64,000 bases of DNA from Kistimonas asteriae (GCF_018263925.1 NZ_JAEVHF010000003.1:124001-188000); one strand, 5' to 3'; positions 28,504-39,209 are shown, counted from the stretch's first letter. Notes: a model not told the origin generated them from the sequence alone. Numbers and translations are program-made.

Positions 28504-29700
28504 CGAGAACGACGTGTCACACGATTTAACCAGAAAGCAGAAGTGTTAATGGGCGAACAATGTACAGCTATCCAAGAGACAGGCTTGATGAAGGATGAGA
28601 AGAGCTATTGTTGTTCGCTATTAGCATCTTCAAATGATCAACTGACAAATAAAGACTCATTCAGATGTTGTGTTTCAAACAATCTGTTAACAGGGGTAAT
28701 TTTATTCAACAATCAATGTAAGTGTCTGAAGAGAGATTCCATTTCATCTGCATGGCTATTACTTTCAAACTACAACGACATTAACTCACAACGAGAAGAT
28801 TTCGATTCAAACACAGCCCTAATGGAGCTAATCAAGACTGGCGATACAGAGCTAATAGATTTTCTTTTGATCAATGAGGCTGATACCAGCGTGACAAATG
28901 ACTGTGGGGAATACCCACTTCATGTAGCAGCAGCATACGGCTATCTGGACATAGCAAGAAAATTACAGGTGTCAGGAAAATGTGACCTGGCAGACAACAA
29001 CGCACAAACCCCTCTGCACAACGCTGCAGAGGCAGGACATCTGGATGTAGTACGATGGCTACTTTCCTCAAGGACAATTCATCATCTGCCTGATGATGTT
29101 GGCCAAATGCCGCTGCACAAAGCGGCCATCAATGATCATGCAGCGGTTGTAGAGGCTTTGGTCGAGTGGGGTAGTGATTTAGATATGATCGACCATGAAC
29201 ACATGACACCACTCCATTTGGCGGCGCTTAATCGATGCGAGAAGGTTTTAAAGCTATTGTTGGAATGGGGAGCAGATATTCATGCTATCAATTCAACTGG
29301 GGACACCCCACTTCACTTAGTCTTTTCGGATAACAAACCCGTTAGCCTGCTTTCTATTGCCTATTTGTTGTATTACAACGCAGACCCTCTTACTTACAAT
29401 GATGACAATCAATGTCCAGCTTACTTAGCGACTGAGGCTATTGAAAAAGCACTACTGGAAATCCCCATTGAACCAATATACGAAGGGCAAAGAAGCTGTC
29501 CTCCCACACTGGAAGAAACGTGCAAAAATGTTGTTTGGTGTACAATTCTTGATCTGTTCTGCCGTAGCGAAAAAGCGGCACAAGAACAGTTTTTTACAGC
29601 AATACTACCTTATTTCATTATCGACTCGACCCCGACATTTTCATCAGGTCGAATACTTCGTGGCTTTAGTCGGGATTTACCTCTTTCTTCAAACAATTGA
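28504..29700 (+). pseudogene. 3' fragment of ank3 (ankyrin-repeat protein disrupted by IS1)
   Basis: 398 codons continuing the frame interrupted at 27702. A Met at 28483 inside the IS right end could restart translation (MMHYLIIRERR...). The segment LLTGVILFNNQCKCL...WLLLSN matches the ank1 N-terminal domain, followed by five or six ankyrin repeats (e.g. EYPLHVAAAYGYLDIARKL, TPLHNAAEAGHLDVVRWLL, TPLHLAALNRCEKVLKLLLEWGADIH). Near the end TLEETCKNVV (29506-29535) fits the BC-box pattern [APST]LxxxCxxx[AILV] exactly, with LPYF about 25 residues later. The N-terminal part is in the separate fragment, so the native protein is not made. Confidence 0.88.
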
Positions 29701-30055
29701 CTTCAGCACCAATGAAATTAGCCCAATCACCCAGCTCAGAATAAATTGAACGATAAAGAGGGCAGTGACAATTTAACCAACATCACAGTGCGGGCTCTTT
29801 TCAGGATAGGGTACCTATTAGTTGCCAGTAACTTACGTTTGAAGTCTTTTTATGCCTTTGTAGATACCCGAGGTCAGGGCGCCTGTCTTAGCCCTCCTAT
29901 CCATTGAAGGTGATGGATCAGCACTTGCATTGCCCCCCCTGACAATTGAACCAACATTTGTGTCAGGCTCACATACACGCATAGCCAACCCCTGCAACCA
30001 TTGCTACAATACGCCGCCTTCCAAACCTGTACGAATGAACCAGACAGGCCCACTG
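29701..30055. other. Region between ank3 and purM
   Basis: 355 bp at the right border of the accessory block. No gene supported. A hairpin CCTGACA / TGTCAGG (29938-29967) lies ahead of purM, and TACAAT at 30004-30009 may be the -10 of the purM promoter. Confidence 0.4.
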
Positions 30056-31102
30056 ATGACCAAGTCTTCCCAGTCTCTGAGTTACAAAGACGCCGGCGTG
30101 GATATTGATGCCGGCAATGCCCTGGTGGAACGTATTAAGCATGTGGCGAAACGCACCCATCGCCCGGAAGTGTTGGGTGGACTCGGAGGGTTCGGCGCCC
30201 TCTGTGAAATCCCGGCCGGTTACAAACAGCCAGTGCTGGTCTCCGGCACCGACGGCGTCGGTACCAAACTCCGCCTCGCCATGGATATTGGCAAGCATGA
30301 CACCATCGGCATTGATCTTGTCGCCATGTGCGTCAATGACCTGATTGTCTGTGGTGCAGAACCCCTCTTTTTCCTTGATTATTACGCCACCGGCCACCTG
30401 AACGTGGATATCGCCGCCAGTGTTGTCGCCGGTATCGGCCAAGGCTGCGAACAGGCCGGCTGTGCGCTGGTCGGCGGTGAAACCGCTGAAATGCCCGGCA
30501 TGTACGAGGGTGAAGATTATGACCTGGCCGGCTTCTGCACCGGCGTGGTCGAGAAGTCCGGCATTATTGACGGTTCGGCCGTGAGCCCGGGGGATGCCCT
30601 GATCGCCCTAGCTTCCAGCGGCCCCCACTCCAACGGCTACTCTCTGATCCGCAAGATCATCGAAGTCAGCCAAGCTGACCTGACCGCTGACATTGACGGT
30701 CGCTCGCTGGCCGACGCCCTGCTGGAACCCACCCGAATCTACGTCAAGCCACTACTGAACCTGATCAAGACCCATCCGGTCAATGCGCTCAGCCACATAA
30801 CCGGTGGCGGCCTGCTGGAAAACATCCCCCGGGTGTTACCTGAGGGAACCAAAGCCGTTATCAATACTCAAAGCTGGCAACGGCCCGCCGTATTTGAGTG
30901 GCTTCGTGAGCAAGGCAATGTCGATGAGCGGGAAATGTACCGCACCTTCAACTGTGGCGCCGGCATGATCATCGCCGTTCCCGAAGAAGCCAAACAGGAT
31001 GTCATCACTTTCCTCTGGGAACAGGGTGAGACCGCCTGGGAAATCGGCACCATCGCGAACTGCGAAGCGGGCGACGAACAGGTCGAACTGGCCGGTTTAT
31101 AA
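30056..31102 (+). CDS. purM: Phosphoribosylformylglycinamidine cyclo-ligase
   Basis: 348 residues from the ATG at 30056 (CAGG 8 bases upstream), the length usual for PurM; upstream in-frame ATGs would add an unconserved tail. It makes aminoimidazole ribotide from FGAM with ATP, step 5 of purine synthesis. Signatures: [72 protein letters not shown] and [14 protein letters not shown]. It lies upstream of purN and DUF3108, as in Pseudomonas. Confidence 0.96.
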   Translation: MTKSSQSLSYKDAGVDIDAGNALVERIKHVAKRTHRPEVLGGLGGFGALCEIPAGYKQPVLVSGTDGVGTKLRLAMDIGKHDTIGIDLVAMCVNDLIVCGAEPLFFLDYYATGHLNVDIAASVVAGIGQGCEQAGCALVGGETAEMPGMYEGEDYDLAGFCTGVVEKSGIIDGSAVSPGDALIALASSGPHSNGYSLIRKIIEVSQADLTADIDGRSLADALLEPTRIYVKPLLNLIKTHPVNALSHITGGGLLENIPRVLPEGTKAVINTQSWQRPAVFEWLREQGNVDEREMYRTFNCGAGMIIAVPEEAKQDVITFLWEQGETAWEIGTIANCEAGDEQVELAGL

Positions 31103-31111
31103 GGGAATCAG

Positions 31112-31131
31112 GGCCGGCCACGGCGCCGGCC
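31112..31131 (+). repeat. GC-rich hairpin between purM and purN
   Basis: GGCCGGC / GCCGGCC stem with a 6-base loop 9 bp past the purM stop. Without a T run it may tune relative expression of purM and purN. Confidence 0.5.
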
Positions 31132-31174
31132 TTCTGGTTAAGCAAAGACCTCATTACCTCCACGTGCAGGATTC

Positions 31175-31843
31175 ATGACCCGTAACGCCTTATCCGTTGT
31201 TGTCCTTGTCTCCGGCAATGGTAGCAACCTGCAAACCCTGATCGATCAGCAGGCAGACCTGGGAATTCGCATCAGCGCTGTTGTTAGTAATCGTGACGAT
31301 GCCTATGGTCTGGTCCGTGCCCGGGAAGCTGGCATTCCCGCCATCACACTGAACCATCAACCGTACGCAGACCGTGAAGCTTATGACGCCGCACTGATCC
31401 AGCATATTGACCAGCACCAGCCGGAACTGGTCGTCCTTGCAGGTTTCATGCGGATTCTGACGCCGGTTTTTACCCGCCATTATCACGGCCGTATGCTCAA
31501 TATTCATCCGTCCCTGCTACCTAAATACAAAGGTTTACATACCCATCGCCGGGCGCTGGAAGCGGGCGATACCGAGCACGGCGTCACCGTCCACTTTGTG
31601 ACAGAAGAGCTGGATGGCGGTTCACCGGTTATTCAAGCAAGAATACCGATTACCGAGACTGACAGCGAAGAGACTCTGCGCGACCGCGTGCATACTCAGG
31701 AGTATGCAATTTACCCCCAGGCAGTCGCATGGTTTGCCGAAGGGCGTCTGAAGCTGATCAACAATCAGGCCTTCCTTGATGATGCAGCATTGCCATCCAC
31801 TGGGTATGATTACCCTGTTAAAGAAACAGCGGAACTGTCATGA
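31175..31843 (+). CDS. purN: Phosphoribosylglycinamide formyltransferase (folate-dependent)
   Basis: A 222-residue GAR transformylase, step 3 of purine synthesis, using 10-formyl-THF. The phosphate loop is SGNGSNLQ (13-20). The catalytic Asn109, His111 and Asp147 lie in MLNIHPSLLPKYKG and TEELDGGSP. It follows purM and overlaps the next gene by 4 bp. Confidence 0.96.
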   Translation: MTRNALSVVVLVSGNGSNLQTLIDQQADLGIRISAVVSNRDDAYGLVRAREAGIPAITLNHQPYADREAYDAALIQHIDQHQPELVVLAGFMRILTPVFTRHYHGRMLNIHPSLLPKYKGLHTHRRALEAGDTEHGVTVHFVTEELDGGSPVIQARIPITETDSEETLRDRVHTQEYAIYPQAVAWFAEGRLKLINNQAFLDDAALPSTGYDYPVKETAELS

Positions 31844-32568
31844 AACACCTGTTACTGGCCAGCCTGTTAGCTTTCGCCCCCACCACTGGCATGGCAGCCA
31901 CTCAAGCACCCCTGGCGTTTGAAGCCAGCTATTCCGCCACCATGGGTAACATACCCATGGACGGCACAGCCGAACGCAAACTGCTCAGACAACCCGATGG
32001 CACCTGGCAACTCACCTTCAATGCCGAGATGCTGTTTTACAGCTTTTCCGAACAGAGCCGTTTCACGCTGGATGAGAACAACCGAATCCAACCCATCAGT
32101 TACCAACTGAAGAAAGGCGCACTGGGCAAGGATCGACAGGCATCGGTTAAGTTTGACTGGAAACGCAAACAGGCTGACAGCCGGGAAGACAATGACCAGT
32201 GGGAACTGGCCATCCAACCCGGTGACCTGGATAAAATCAGCTACCAACTACAACTGCAGGAAGACATGCGCCAAGGGCGTAAAGACCTCCATTACCAGGT
32301 CGTTAATGAAGATGAGCGTGATGATTACCAGTTCCTTGTGGAAAACGAAGAAACCCTCCAGACCCCGCTGGGCCCGGTTAAAACCATCCGTCTGAAAATG
32401 CAGCGCGATAACAACAAACGCCAAACCTGGATATGGCTGGCAAAAGAGTGGAATTACATGCTGGTCAAGCTTCGGCAAGTGGAGAAAAACAAGGAATACG
32501 TGATCTCATTAAAAGAGGCGTCTATTGAAGGTAAGGCACTTGAGCCAACCCACACAGTCAAAAAGTAA
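31840..32568 (+). CDS. DUF3108 exported protein
   Basis: A 242-residue protein with a signal peptide (MKHLLLASLLAFAPTTGMA) and the DUF3108 pattern: FEASYSATMGNIPMDGTAERKL...FTLDENNRIQPISYQLKKG and later TPLGPVKTIRLKMQRDNNKRQTWIWLA. It is probably a periplasmic beta-rich protein of unknown role. It is translationally coupled to purN (ATGA overlap); the same order is known in pseudomonads. Confidence 0.88.
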   Translation: MKHLLLASLLAFAPTTGMAATQAPLAFEASYSATMGNIPMDGTAERKLLRQPDGTWQLTFNAEMLFYSFSEQSRFTLDENNRIQPISYQLKKGALGKDRQASVKFDWKRKQADSREDNDQWELAIQPGDLDKISYQLQLQEDMRQGRKDLHYQVVNEDERDDYQFLVENEETLQTPLGPVKTIRLKMQRDNNKRQTWIWLAKEWNYMLVKLRQVEKNKEYVISLKEASIEGKALEPTHTVKK

Positions 32569-32663
32569 TAACATGCCATAGACCATCATAAACCCAAAGT
32601 ACGTTAGGATTACGGATGCAGGAAAAATTTCCAGTTAAAAAGCCTTCAACAGCCAATCAAGCA

Positions 32664-33512
32664 TTACACAGGTCCAGATAGCAGCCGATTATAAACATGC
32701 TGATAGCAATGCACAGGCGCTGGATAGGGTTCAAAATGCTCTTCAGGTAAATGAGCGAGATCTCTAACAATGACATTTGCAAGTATGTAAATCATGTAGC
32801 CAAATAAGAAAACACTATAAACAGGAAGAGCGATCACAAAGGTGCAGGCAAATACCAAACCACCAAGCATTATTGCCAAGGGACAAAGACAGCTTGAAAT
32901 ATCATATATGTATCTACTCACCCTCCCAGCACATATGAGACCAACAAGTGCGGCAACGACACCTCCCACCACTACAGAGATTATGGCACCTAACGGTACA
33001 CAGAATAGCATCAGACAAAAGCAGCTCAAGCCCCTCCCACACAATGACATACACTTTTGATCATCATTACCCTCCCCAATATCGTCATCCTGAGAACCTA
33101 CAGACTCTTCAGGTGATGGCGTCAATGGTTCTTCAGGAGGCTCTACTGGATTATCCTGTGGGGCTTGATTATTTTCGCCTTGTAACAATGCATTCAATAA
33201 AAGCTGTAAAAAATGCTGCTGAATAAAGTGTATAAGCTGTTCCTGATTTTCCGGCTGATGTAACAAACCTATAAAATCACGCTCCATCGCATTTCTTACA
33301 TCACTGCCAACTGGAATAGGATCAACATCGAAAGGCTTTTCTCCTTCTACTGCTGCCACACGAAAATCTTCAACAACCTTATCACCTATGACTTGTTGCC
33401 CATCACTTCTTTCAAAAAGATGCCTTTGGGTAGATATAGTCTGCTTGCCGTCAAAAGGTAAGTCAATATTTGTTCCGCCACGCCTAACAAAGTTGTTAAA
33501 ACCTGCTTTCAT
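32664..33512 (-). CDS. Unrecognised membrane protein (possible secreted effector)
   Basis: 282 residues, no family recognised. Residues 1-150 are soluble, with a Pro/Glu-rich acidic stretch (116-150, NPVEPPEEPLTPSPEESVG). Residues 161-250 are strongly hydrophobic with three or four membrane spans, preceded by a Cys cluster (154, 158, 164, 166, 171). There is no N-terminal signal. Internal hydrophobic hairpins after a soluble head, with Cys that could be lipidated, are common in effectors that insert in host membranes, but this is inference. It is AT-rich relative to neighbours, and placed with the next gene between the purMN and gloA-argG clusters. Confidence 0.7.
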   Translation of the reverse strand: MKAGFNNFVRRGGTNIDLPFDGKQTISTQRHLFERSDGQQVIGDKVVEDFRVAAVEGEKPFDVDPIPVGSDVRNAMERDFIGLLHQPENQEQLIHFIQQHFLQLLLNALLQGENNQAPQDNPVEPPEEPLTPSPEESVGSQDDDIGEGNDDQKCMSLCGRGLSCFCLMLFCVPLGAIISVVVGGVVAALVGLICAGRVSRYIYDISSCLCPLAIMLGGLVFACTFVIALPVYSVFLFGYMIYILANVIVRDLAHLPEEHFEPYPAPVHCYQHVYNRLLSGPV

Positions 33513-33619
33513 AAAAACCTCTACCGTGATAATTTACCAGAACAAAAAAATAAAAAACACAATCACAAAACTAATCACCGAACACTTACCAACACATAAA
33601 ACATAAGGCCATTACGTTA

Positions 33620-35197
33620 TTACAGTTGAATAATGACCTCGTTCGCTATTCGCTGCTCAAAGTCAGGATAAAGCGCTTTAACCTGATCCATGACAGGGGC
33701 AAAATGATTTTCCAGCGCTTCGCCTAAGCCAAACCTATTCTCAAAATCATCCTTTATCTTTTTCACTTGCTCGGCCACTTCAGAAAAACCAAAATGTTCA
33801 ACCTTACTTTTTATATCACGCAGTGTTTCCTCATCAACAACAGCATGAACCATTTGCAACTCACCAAACTCTTCTTCCTCCACCGCTGTTTCAAGAGGCT
33901 CTTTCAGCTTTTGGAAAAACAATAAAATAGGCTGTATTTTTTTATCATCAAGATATTTCACCCTTTCTTTACTTTCAACAGCACCAACACCTGAATCAAC
34001 CCCACAATATCGCCTCAATGATGAGAGCCCCCATTCATACATATGATGGAATGCATCCCAGAATTGATCTAGTCCATAATGCTCAGGCTTAAAAAACAGG
34101 CAAGTATTACCATGACGATCCTGATAATCAATAAACAACACATGCCTGTGACCTTCTGGCAAGAAAGTGCCTTCATCAAGGTTATACCCATAGTGCTTAT
34201 AGGCATTGGTTTCCTTTGTAAGATGTGAAGAAGGGCGCCGATAATGCCCATTATCTGGACGTCTAAGAAACTCAATCAGGTTACCAATATTCTCTCCATA
34301 CAATCGATATGCACCATCTGTAAAACGGTTTTTCGCATTTTGATATAAACAGTTACAAATATCTTGAATAATAAATTTCGTGGCGGCTCGCAAAGCCTCT
34401 TTTCGGGCCTCTTCGAGATTTAAAGGCTGGTTAAACAAAACATCGACAATCGCATTTTTTACACTTACTTCAAGCGGACCATCTTCAGCATCCTTAACAT
34501 CTTCTTGCATTTGTTGAATACTTGCGAATGTTCTTTGAACACCTAATAACAGTTCAATTTTTTCAAAAATGTTGTCAATAAAATTATCCAGCCACCTTTC
34601 TTCATCAAGAATATTTTTTAAATAAAGATAGCCACGCCTTACTCTCTCTTTCCATTTCTTTTCATCAAGAAGTTCTTCCCCTTTAAACCCAAGCGTTCGA
34701 AACTCCTGAATATCTTCATCAGTCACCTGAGGCTCCGTAAGTCCGACAACATTCTCTTTTTCAACAGCTTCAATTACCACCTCATGTAGCTCAGTTATCT
34801 CACATTCAGTGCTTGAAGGTAATGCTTCAGCACCCAAGTCAGAAGGCTCTTCCAAATCCTCATCCTGTACTATCACAAATGATTCTGCTGCATGATTATC
34901 ACTGGACGCAGCTCCATTAGAGTCTAAGCCATTGGTATTGCCACAGCCCGTATGAGCACCACACACCACTCCTCCTTGAAGAAGACTCTGATGTACAACC
35001 ACTACATCTTCAAGCGAAGAAGTACTACGAGAACGAAGACTGGTGCCAGAACTCCTTCTTTGCTCAAGACTGACTGTCTCCGTTTGCTCTTCCGGAACAC
35101 TAACACACCTCCCTCGGAAACAACCTGCTATCAAATGCCAAATATTCTGGAAACAATCTGCCGCCATTCCCCAACAAGCCCGTAAGCAAACATTCAT
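33620..35197 (-). CDS. Unrecognised 525-residue protein (possible effector)
   Basis: No family recognised. The ATG at 35197 is preferred (GGTGG 7 bases upstream); longer starts up to 35245 are possible. The first 35 residues are Cys-rich and amphipathic (MNVCLRACWGMAADC), followed by a Ser/Arg-rich segment (SSGTSLRSRSTSSLED) and an acidic part. The remaining 350 residues are mostly helical, with a middle block rich in His/Tyr/Asp (YKHYGYNLDEGTFLPEGHRHVLFIDYQDRHGNTCLFF). It is markedly AT-rich and uses codons unlike the housekeeping genes. It is in tandem with the previous gene, the gap being about 107 bp. The N-terminal Cys could be lipidated in a host; that is speculation. Confidence 0.7.
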   Translation of the reverse strand: MNVCLRACWGMAADCFQNIWHLIAGCFRGRCVSVPEEQTETVSLEQRRSSGTSLRSRSTSSLEDVVVVHQSLLQGGVVCGAHTGCGNTNGLDSNGAASSDNHAAESFVIVQDEDLEEPSDLGAEALPSSTECEITELHEVVIEAVEKENVVGLTEPQVTDEDIQEFRTLGFKGEELLDEKKWKERVRRGYLYLKNILDEERWLDNFIDNIFEKIELLLGVQRTFASIQQMQEDVKDAEDGPLEVSVKNAIVDVLFNQPLNLEEARKEALRAATKFIIQDICNCLYQNAKNRFTDGAYRLYGENIGNLIEFLRRPDNGHYRRPSSHLTKETNAYKHYGYNLDEGTFLPEGHRHVLFIDYQDRHGNTCLFFKPEHYGLDQFWDAFHHMYEWGLSSLRRYCGVDSGVGAVESKERVKYLDDKKIQPILLFFQKLKEPLETAVEEEEFGELQMVHAVVDEETLRDIKSKVEHFGFSEVAEQVKKIKDDFENRFGLGEALENHFAPVMDQVKALYPDFEQRIANEVIIQL

Positions 35198-35456
35198 ATA
35201 AACACCACCATTCATGCAATAAAAAGATAACCCAGAACCCATCATAATTAATATGATTTATCTGCTAACTTAATAACCGTTAATGAAATAACCTTTATTC
35301 TTTAATTGCAGTAACTTACTGGTTTTCAAAAACAACAAATTCTCTATTTGCGTCAGTCAAGAGTCTTTATCTCCGGAGCCTTAAGACTTAGACAGTTACC
35401 TAAATAACATACTTCCTTGTAAAATCTCTCCACAATCCCTGACATGAGAAAAACTG

Positions 35457-35861
35457 ATGAGACTACTGCACACCATGCTGCGGGTCGTTAACCTTGACCG
35501 CTCCATTGCCTTCTATCGGGACGTGCTGAAAATGCAGCTACTCCGCCAGTCGGAAAATGAGGAGTACCAGTACACCCTGGCCTTCCTGGGCTATGGCGAT
35601 GAAAGCGAAGGCGCAGTGATTGAACTGACCTATAACTGGGGCACTGATAGCTACGATCACGGCAACGCCTTTGGCCACATCGCCATCGGTGTTGATGACC
35701 TGTACGGCACCTGTGAAGCAATTCGCACAGCCGGCGGGAATATCACCCGGGAACCCGGTCCGGTTAAGGGTGGCAAAACTGAAATCGCGTTTGTTGAAGA
35801 TCCGGATGGTTACAAGATCGAGCTGATCCAGATGACCCATGCTGGACAGGGACTCGGTTGA
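35457..35861 (+). CDS. gloA: Lactoylglutathione lyase (glyoxalase I)
   Basis: A 134-residue glyoxalase I converting the methylglyoxal-glutathione hemithioacetal to S-lactoylglutathione. The metal ligands His5, Glu56, His74 and Glu122 match those of the E. coli Ni-enzyme, and [18 protein letters not shown] and [12 protein letters not shown] are signatures. It is convergent with argG, sharing a bidirectional terminator, a pairing known from Pseudomonas. Confidence 0.96.
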   Translation: MRLLHTMLRVVNLDRSIAFYRDVLKMQLLRQSENEEYQYTLAFLGYGDESEGAVIELTYNWGTDSYDHGNAFGHIAIGVDDLYGTCEAIRTAGGNITREPGPVKGGKTEIAFVEDPDGYKIELIQMTHAGQGLG

Positions 35862-35870
35862 ACGAGCAAT

Positions 35871-35896
35871 AAAAAGGCCCTTAATCGGGCCTTTTT
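35871..35896. terminator. Bidirectional terminator between gloA and argG
   Basis: AAAAAGGCCC / GGGCCTTTTT around TTAATC: a stem with A run and T run, working on both strands for the convergent genes. Confidence 0.93.
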
Positions 35897-35914
35897 ACTT
35901 AGAAGTAAACAACA

Positions 35915-37132
35915 TCAATCCAACAGATTTCTGCCTTTACCCGCCGCTATGCGCAAACGCAAAGCGTTGAGCTTTATGAAGCCTGCTGCATCGGCCTGAT
36001 CGTAAGCACCGGCATCGTCTTCAAATGTCGCGATACTTTCATCAAACAGCGACTGATCCGATTCCCTGCCCACAACCGTGATATTGCCTTTATACAGCTT
36101 GATCCGAACCCGGCCACTGACATTGAACTGGGATTCATCAATCATCTGCTGCAGCATACGACGCTCCGGCGACCACCAGTAACCGTTATAGATCAGCTTG
36201 GCGTAGCGCGGCATCAACTCATCTTTCAGGTGCGCCACTTCACGGTCCAGCGTGATGGATTCAATCGCACGGTGCGCCTTCAGCATGATGGTGCCTCCGG
36301 GCGTCTCATAACAGCCCCGGGCCTTCATGCCAACATAGCGGTTTTCGACAATATCGGTTCTGCCCACACCATGCTCACCGCCCACCTTATTCAGGTAGGC
36401 CAGCACTTCAGCCGGTGTCATGTCTTTGCCATCAATAGCGACGATATCGCCATTGCGATACGTTAGCTCCAGATACAATGGCGTGTCTGGCGCAGCTTCC
36501 GGCGACACACTCCAGCGCCACATATCCTCTTCCGGCTCCGCCCAGGGATCTTCCAGAATGCCGCCTTCATAGGAAATATGCAGGAGGTTGGCATCCATGG
36601 AATAAGGTGATTTACCTTTCTTGCGCTCAACGGCAATACCGTGGCGATCACAATAGGTCAGCAATTTCTCCCGGGAATTCAGATCCCATTCCCGCCAGGG
36701 GGCGATCACCTGGATACCGGGCTTGAGCGCATAAGCGCCCAGCTCAAATCGCACTTGGTCATTCCCTTTGCCCGTGGCACCGTGGGAAATGGCATCCGCA
36801 CCGGTTTCACTGGCAATCTCAACCAGCCGCTTGGCAATCAATGGACGGGCAATGGAGGTGCCCAGCAGGTATTCCCCTTCATAGATGGTGTTCGCCCGGA
36901 ACATGGGAAAAACATAGTCTCGGACGAACTCTTCTCGCAGATCTTCAATGTAGATTTCTCGGATGCCGAGGGCTTCGGCTTTGGCGCGTGCAGGTTCGAC
37001 CTCTTCACCCTGGCCCAGGTCGGCCGTGAAGGTGACCACTTCACAGTGGTAGGTATCCTCAAGCCACTTCGCTATCACAGAGGTATCAAGACCTCCAGAG
37101 TAAGCGAGTACAACCTTGCTGATATCTTTCAT
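35915..37132 (-). CDS. argG: Argininosuccinate synthase
   Basis: 405 residues from the ATG at 37132, the normal length; a frame extending to 37222 adds an unconserved leader. It joins citrulline and aspartate with ATP. The PP-loop is AYSGGLDTS near the N-terminus, with [32 protein letters not shown] and [11 protein letters not shown] as signatures. It is divergent from pyrC across a 301-bp gap. Confidence 0.96.
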   Translation of the reverse strand: MKDISKVVLAYSGGLDTSVIAKWLEDTYHCEVVTFTADLGQGEEVEPARAKAEALGIREIYIEDLREEFVRDYVFPMFRANTIYEGEYLLGTSIARPLIAKRLVEIASETGADAISHGATGKGNDQVRFELGAYALKPGIQVIAPWREWDLNSREKLLTYCDRHGIAVERKKGKSPYSMDANLLHISYEGGILEDPWAEPEEDMWRWSVSPEAAPDTPLYLELTYRNGDIVAIDGKDMTPAEVLAYLNKVGGEHGVGRTDIVENRYVGMKARGCYETPGGTIMLKAHRAIESITLDREVAHLKDELMPRYAKLIYNGYWWSPERRMLQQMIDESQFNVSGRVRIKLYKGNITVVGRESDQSLFDESIATFEDDAGAYDQADAAGFIKLNALRLRIAAGKGRNLLD

Positions 37133-37433
37133 TAAAGACTGACTCCGATCGACTTCTCGTTTAAACGTTGTAATTCTCTGCGTCGGGGCGGCCATTCTAC
37201 CCCGCTCTCCGCCTGAAAGCATAGAGCCTGCCGCGGGAAACCCCGAATATCAGCGAGATTTACGACTGTTTTTTACCAACTCCCACCTTATTTGAACCAA
37301 TCACTGCATAAATGCACTACTTGCCGGTAACCAACCGGTTAACCCTGTATACCTTTCAGACGATGCTTCGGGTAAGATTCGCCCGACCAGTTACCCGCCC
37401 CCCCAACGGCTCCAGAGACAGGCTTTTGCGTCA
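37133..37433. other. argG-pyrC divergent intergenic region
   Basis: 301 bp with the two promoters. No gene, clear operator or hairpin recognised. A 5-base ribosome binding site for pyrC is not obvious (CCAGAGACAGGC lies in range). Confidence 0.35.
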
Positions 37434-38474
37434 ATGACAGAACGATTGCAGATTACCCGCCCGGATGATTTCCACCTCCACCTGCGTGACGGCAAGGTTC
37501 TGAAAGAGACCGTGGCCGCCAGCGCGCGGGATTTCGCCCGGGCGATTATCATGCCCAACCTGCGCCCCCCCGTGACCACCGCACAGCAGGCGGCCGAATA
37601 TAAAGCCCGTATCAACGAGCAAATCCCCGCAGGCAGCGCATTTCAGCCATTGATGACCCTCTACCTCACCGACAACACCACCGCGGCGATTGTCAGTGAA
37701 GCGAAAGCCATGGGCGATGTGTATGCACTGAAACTGTATCCTGCTGGTGCCACCACCAATTCCGACTCCGGTGTCTCCTCGCTGGAAAAAATTTTCCCAG
37801 CCATTGAGGCAATGATTGATAACAACCTGCCTTTACTGGTGCATGGCGAAGTCACCGAGAATCACATTGATATCTTTGACCGGGAAAAGGTCTTTATTGA
37901 CCGCCACCTGCTGCCGCTGGTTGAGCGTTACCCGGAATTGAAAGTGGTCATGGAACACATCACCACAAAGGAAGCCGCGCAGTTTGTGGCTGGTACAACG
38001 GACAATGTTGCGGCCACCATTACACCTCAGCATCTGCTGTATAACCGCAATCACATGCTGGTTGGTGGCATTAAACCGCACTTCTACTGCCTGCCCATCC
38101 TGAAGCGAAACATCCACCAGGAAGCCCTGCTGCAGGCTGCCACCAGCGGCAGCCCCAAGTTCTTCCTGGGCACGGATTCTGCGCCCCACGCCAAAGGGGC
38201 CAAGGAAAGCAGTTGTGGTTGCGCCGGTTGCTTCTCCGCCTTCGGCGCCATGGCGTTTTATGCCGAGGCCTTTGAATCCATGAATGCGCTGGATCGCCTG
38301 GAAGCTTTCAGCAGCCATTACGGCGCTGATTTCTACGGACTGCCACGCAATACCGATACCATCACCCTGGTCAGACAGACCGTGGATGTACCGGCTTCCC
38401 TGCCGCTGGGTGACGAGGAAGTCGTTCCCCTGAAAGCGGGTGAACAGTTACACTGGATGGTGGAAAACGTTTAG
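37434..38474 (+). CDS. pyrC: Dihydroorotase (class II, E. coli type)
   Basis: A 346-residue zinc amidohydrolase closing carbamoyl aspartate to dihydroorotate in pyrimidine synthesis. Zinc ligands: His14 and His16 (FHLHLRDG), carboxylated Lys100 ([14 protein letters not shown]), His137 (LLVHGEV), His175 (EHITTKEA) and Asp248 (LGTDSAPHA). It is followed by rnt, as in Pseudomonas. Confidence 0.96.
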   Translation: MTERLQITRPDDFHLHLRDGKVLKETVAASARDFARAIIMPNLRPPVTTAQQAAEYKARINEQIPAGSAFQPLMTLYLTDNTTAAIVSEAKAMGDVYALKLYPAGATTNSDSGVSSLEKIFPAIEAMIDNNLPLLVHGEVTENHIDIFDREKVFIDRHLLPLVERYPELKVVMEHITTKEAAQFVAGTTDNVAATITPQHLLYNRNHMLVGGIKPHFYCLPILKRNIHQEALLQAATSGSPKFFLGTDSAPHAKGAKESSCGCAGCFSAFGAMAFYAEAFESMNALDRLEAFSSHYGADFYGLPRNTDTITLVRQTVDVPASLPLGDEEVVPLKAGEQLHWMVENV

Positions 38475-38553
38475 ACATAACGTCAAACCATGCAATACCT
38501 CCGGACTGCAACCACGCAGTCCGGCTCTCTCAGTTAACAATTAAGGCATTGGT

Positions 38554-39192
38554 GTGAGTAACGAGGAATACAACCGTTCACATTCCCCCATGGCGGACCG
38601 CTTCCGTGGTTTCCTACCTGTCGTCATTGATGTAGAGACCGGCGGCTTCAACGCCAAGACCGATGCCCTGCTGGAAATTGCCGCCATTACGATTGGTATG
38701 GACGAAAACGGTTACGTCATGCCGGAAGACGAAACCGCCTATCACGTACAGCCGTTTGATGGCGCCAACATTGAAAAGGCAGCGATTGAATTCATCGGTA
38801 TCGACCCCTTTCATCCGTTGCGCATCGCGCATCCGGAACAGGAAGCCTTGACCAACATCTTCAAGTCCGTGCGCAAGGCCGTTAAGCGCTATGGTTGCTC
38901 CAGGGCTATCCTGGTTGGCCACAACGCCACCTTCGACCTGGGCTTTGTCAATGCCTGCGCAGAACGGAATGACATCAAGCGCAACCCGTTCCACCCCTTC
39001 TCCTGCTTTGATACCGCGACACTCTCAGGTCTCGCTTATGGCCAGACCGTACTGGCGCGCGCCTGTGATGTTGCCGGTATTCGCTTCGACAAAAATGAAG
39101 CGCACTCCGCCCGGTATGACACCCGGAAAACTGCCGAACTGTTCTGCACCATCGTCAACCGCTGGAAAGAACTGGGCGGCTGGAACGACTGA
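38554..39192 (+). CDS. rnt: Ribonuclease T
   Basis: A 212-residue DEDD exonuclease that trims the 3' ends of tRNA and other stable RNAs. Exo I is [10 protein letters not shown] (Asp26, Glu28), Exo II is [11 protein letters not shown], and Exo III is [14 protein letters not shown]. The start is a GTG ([20 protein letters not shown]); TTAAGG lies upstream. It follows pyrC by about 80 bp and has its own terminator. Confidence 0.95.
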   Translation: MSNEEYNRSHSPMADRFRGFLPVVIDVETGGFNAKTDALLEIAAITIGMDENGYVMPEDETAYHVQPFDGANIEKAAIEFIGIDPFHPLRIAHPEQEALTNIFKSVRKAVKRYGCSRAILVGHNATFDLGFVNACAERNDIKRNPFHPFSCFDTATLSGLAYGQTVLARACDVAGIRFDKNEAHSARYDTRKTAELFCTIVNRWKELGGWND

Positions 39193-39209
39193 TAGCCACA
39201 CCGCACCTG

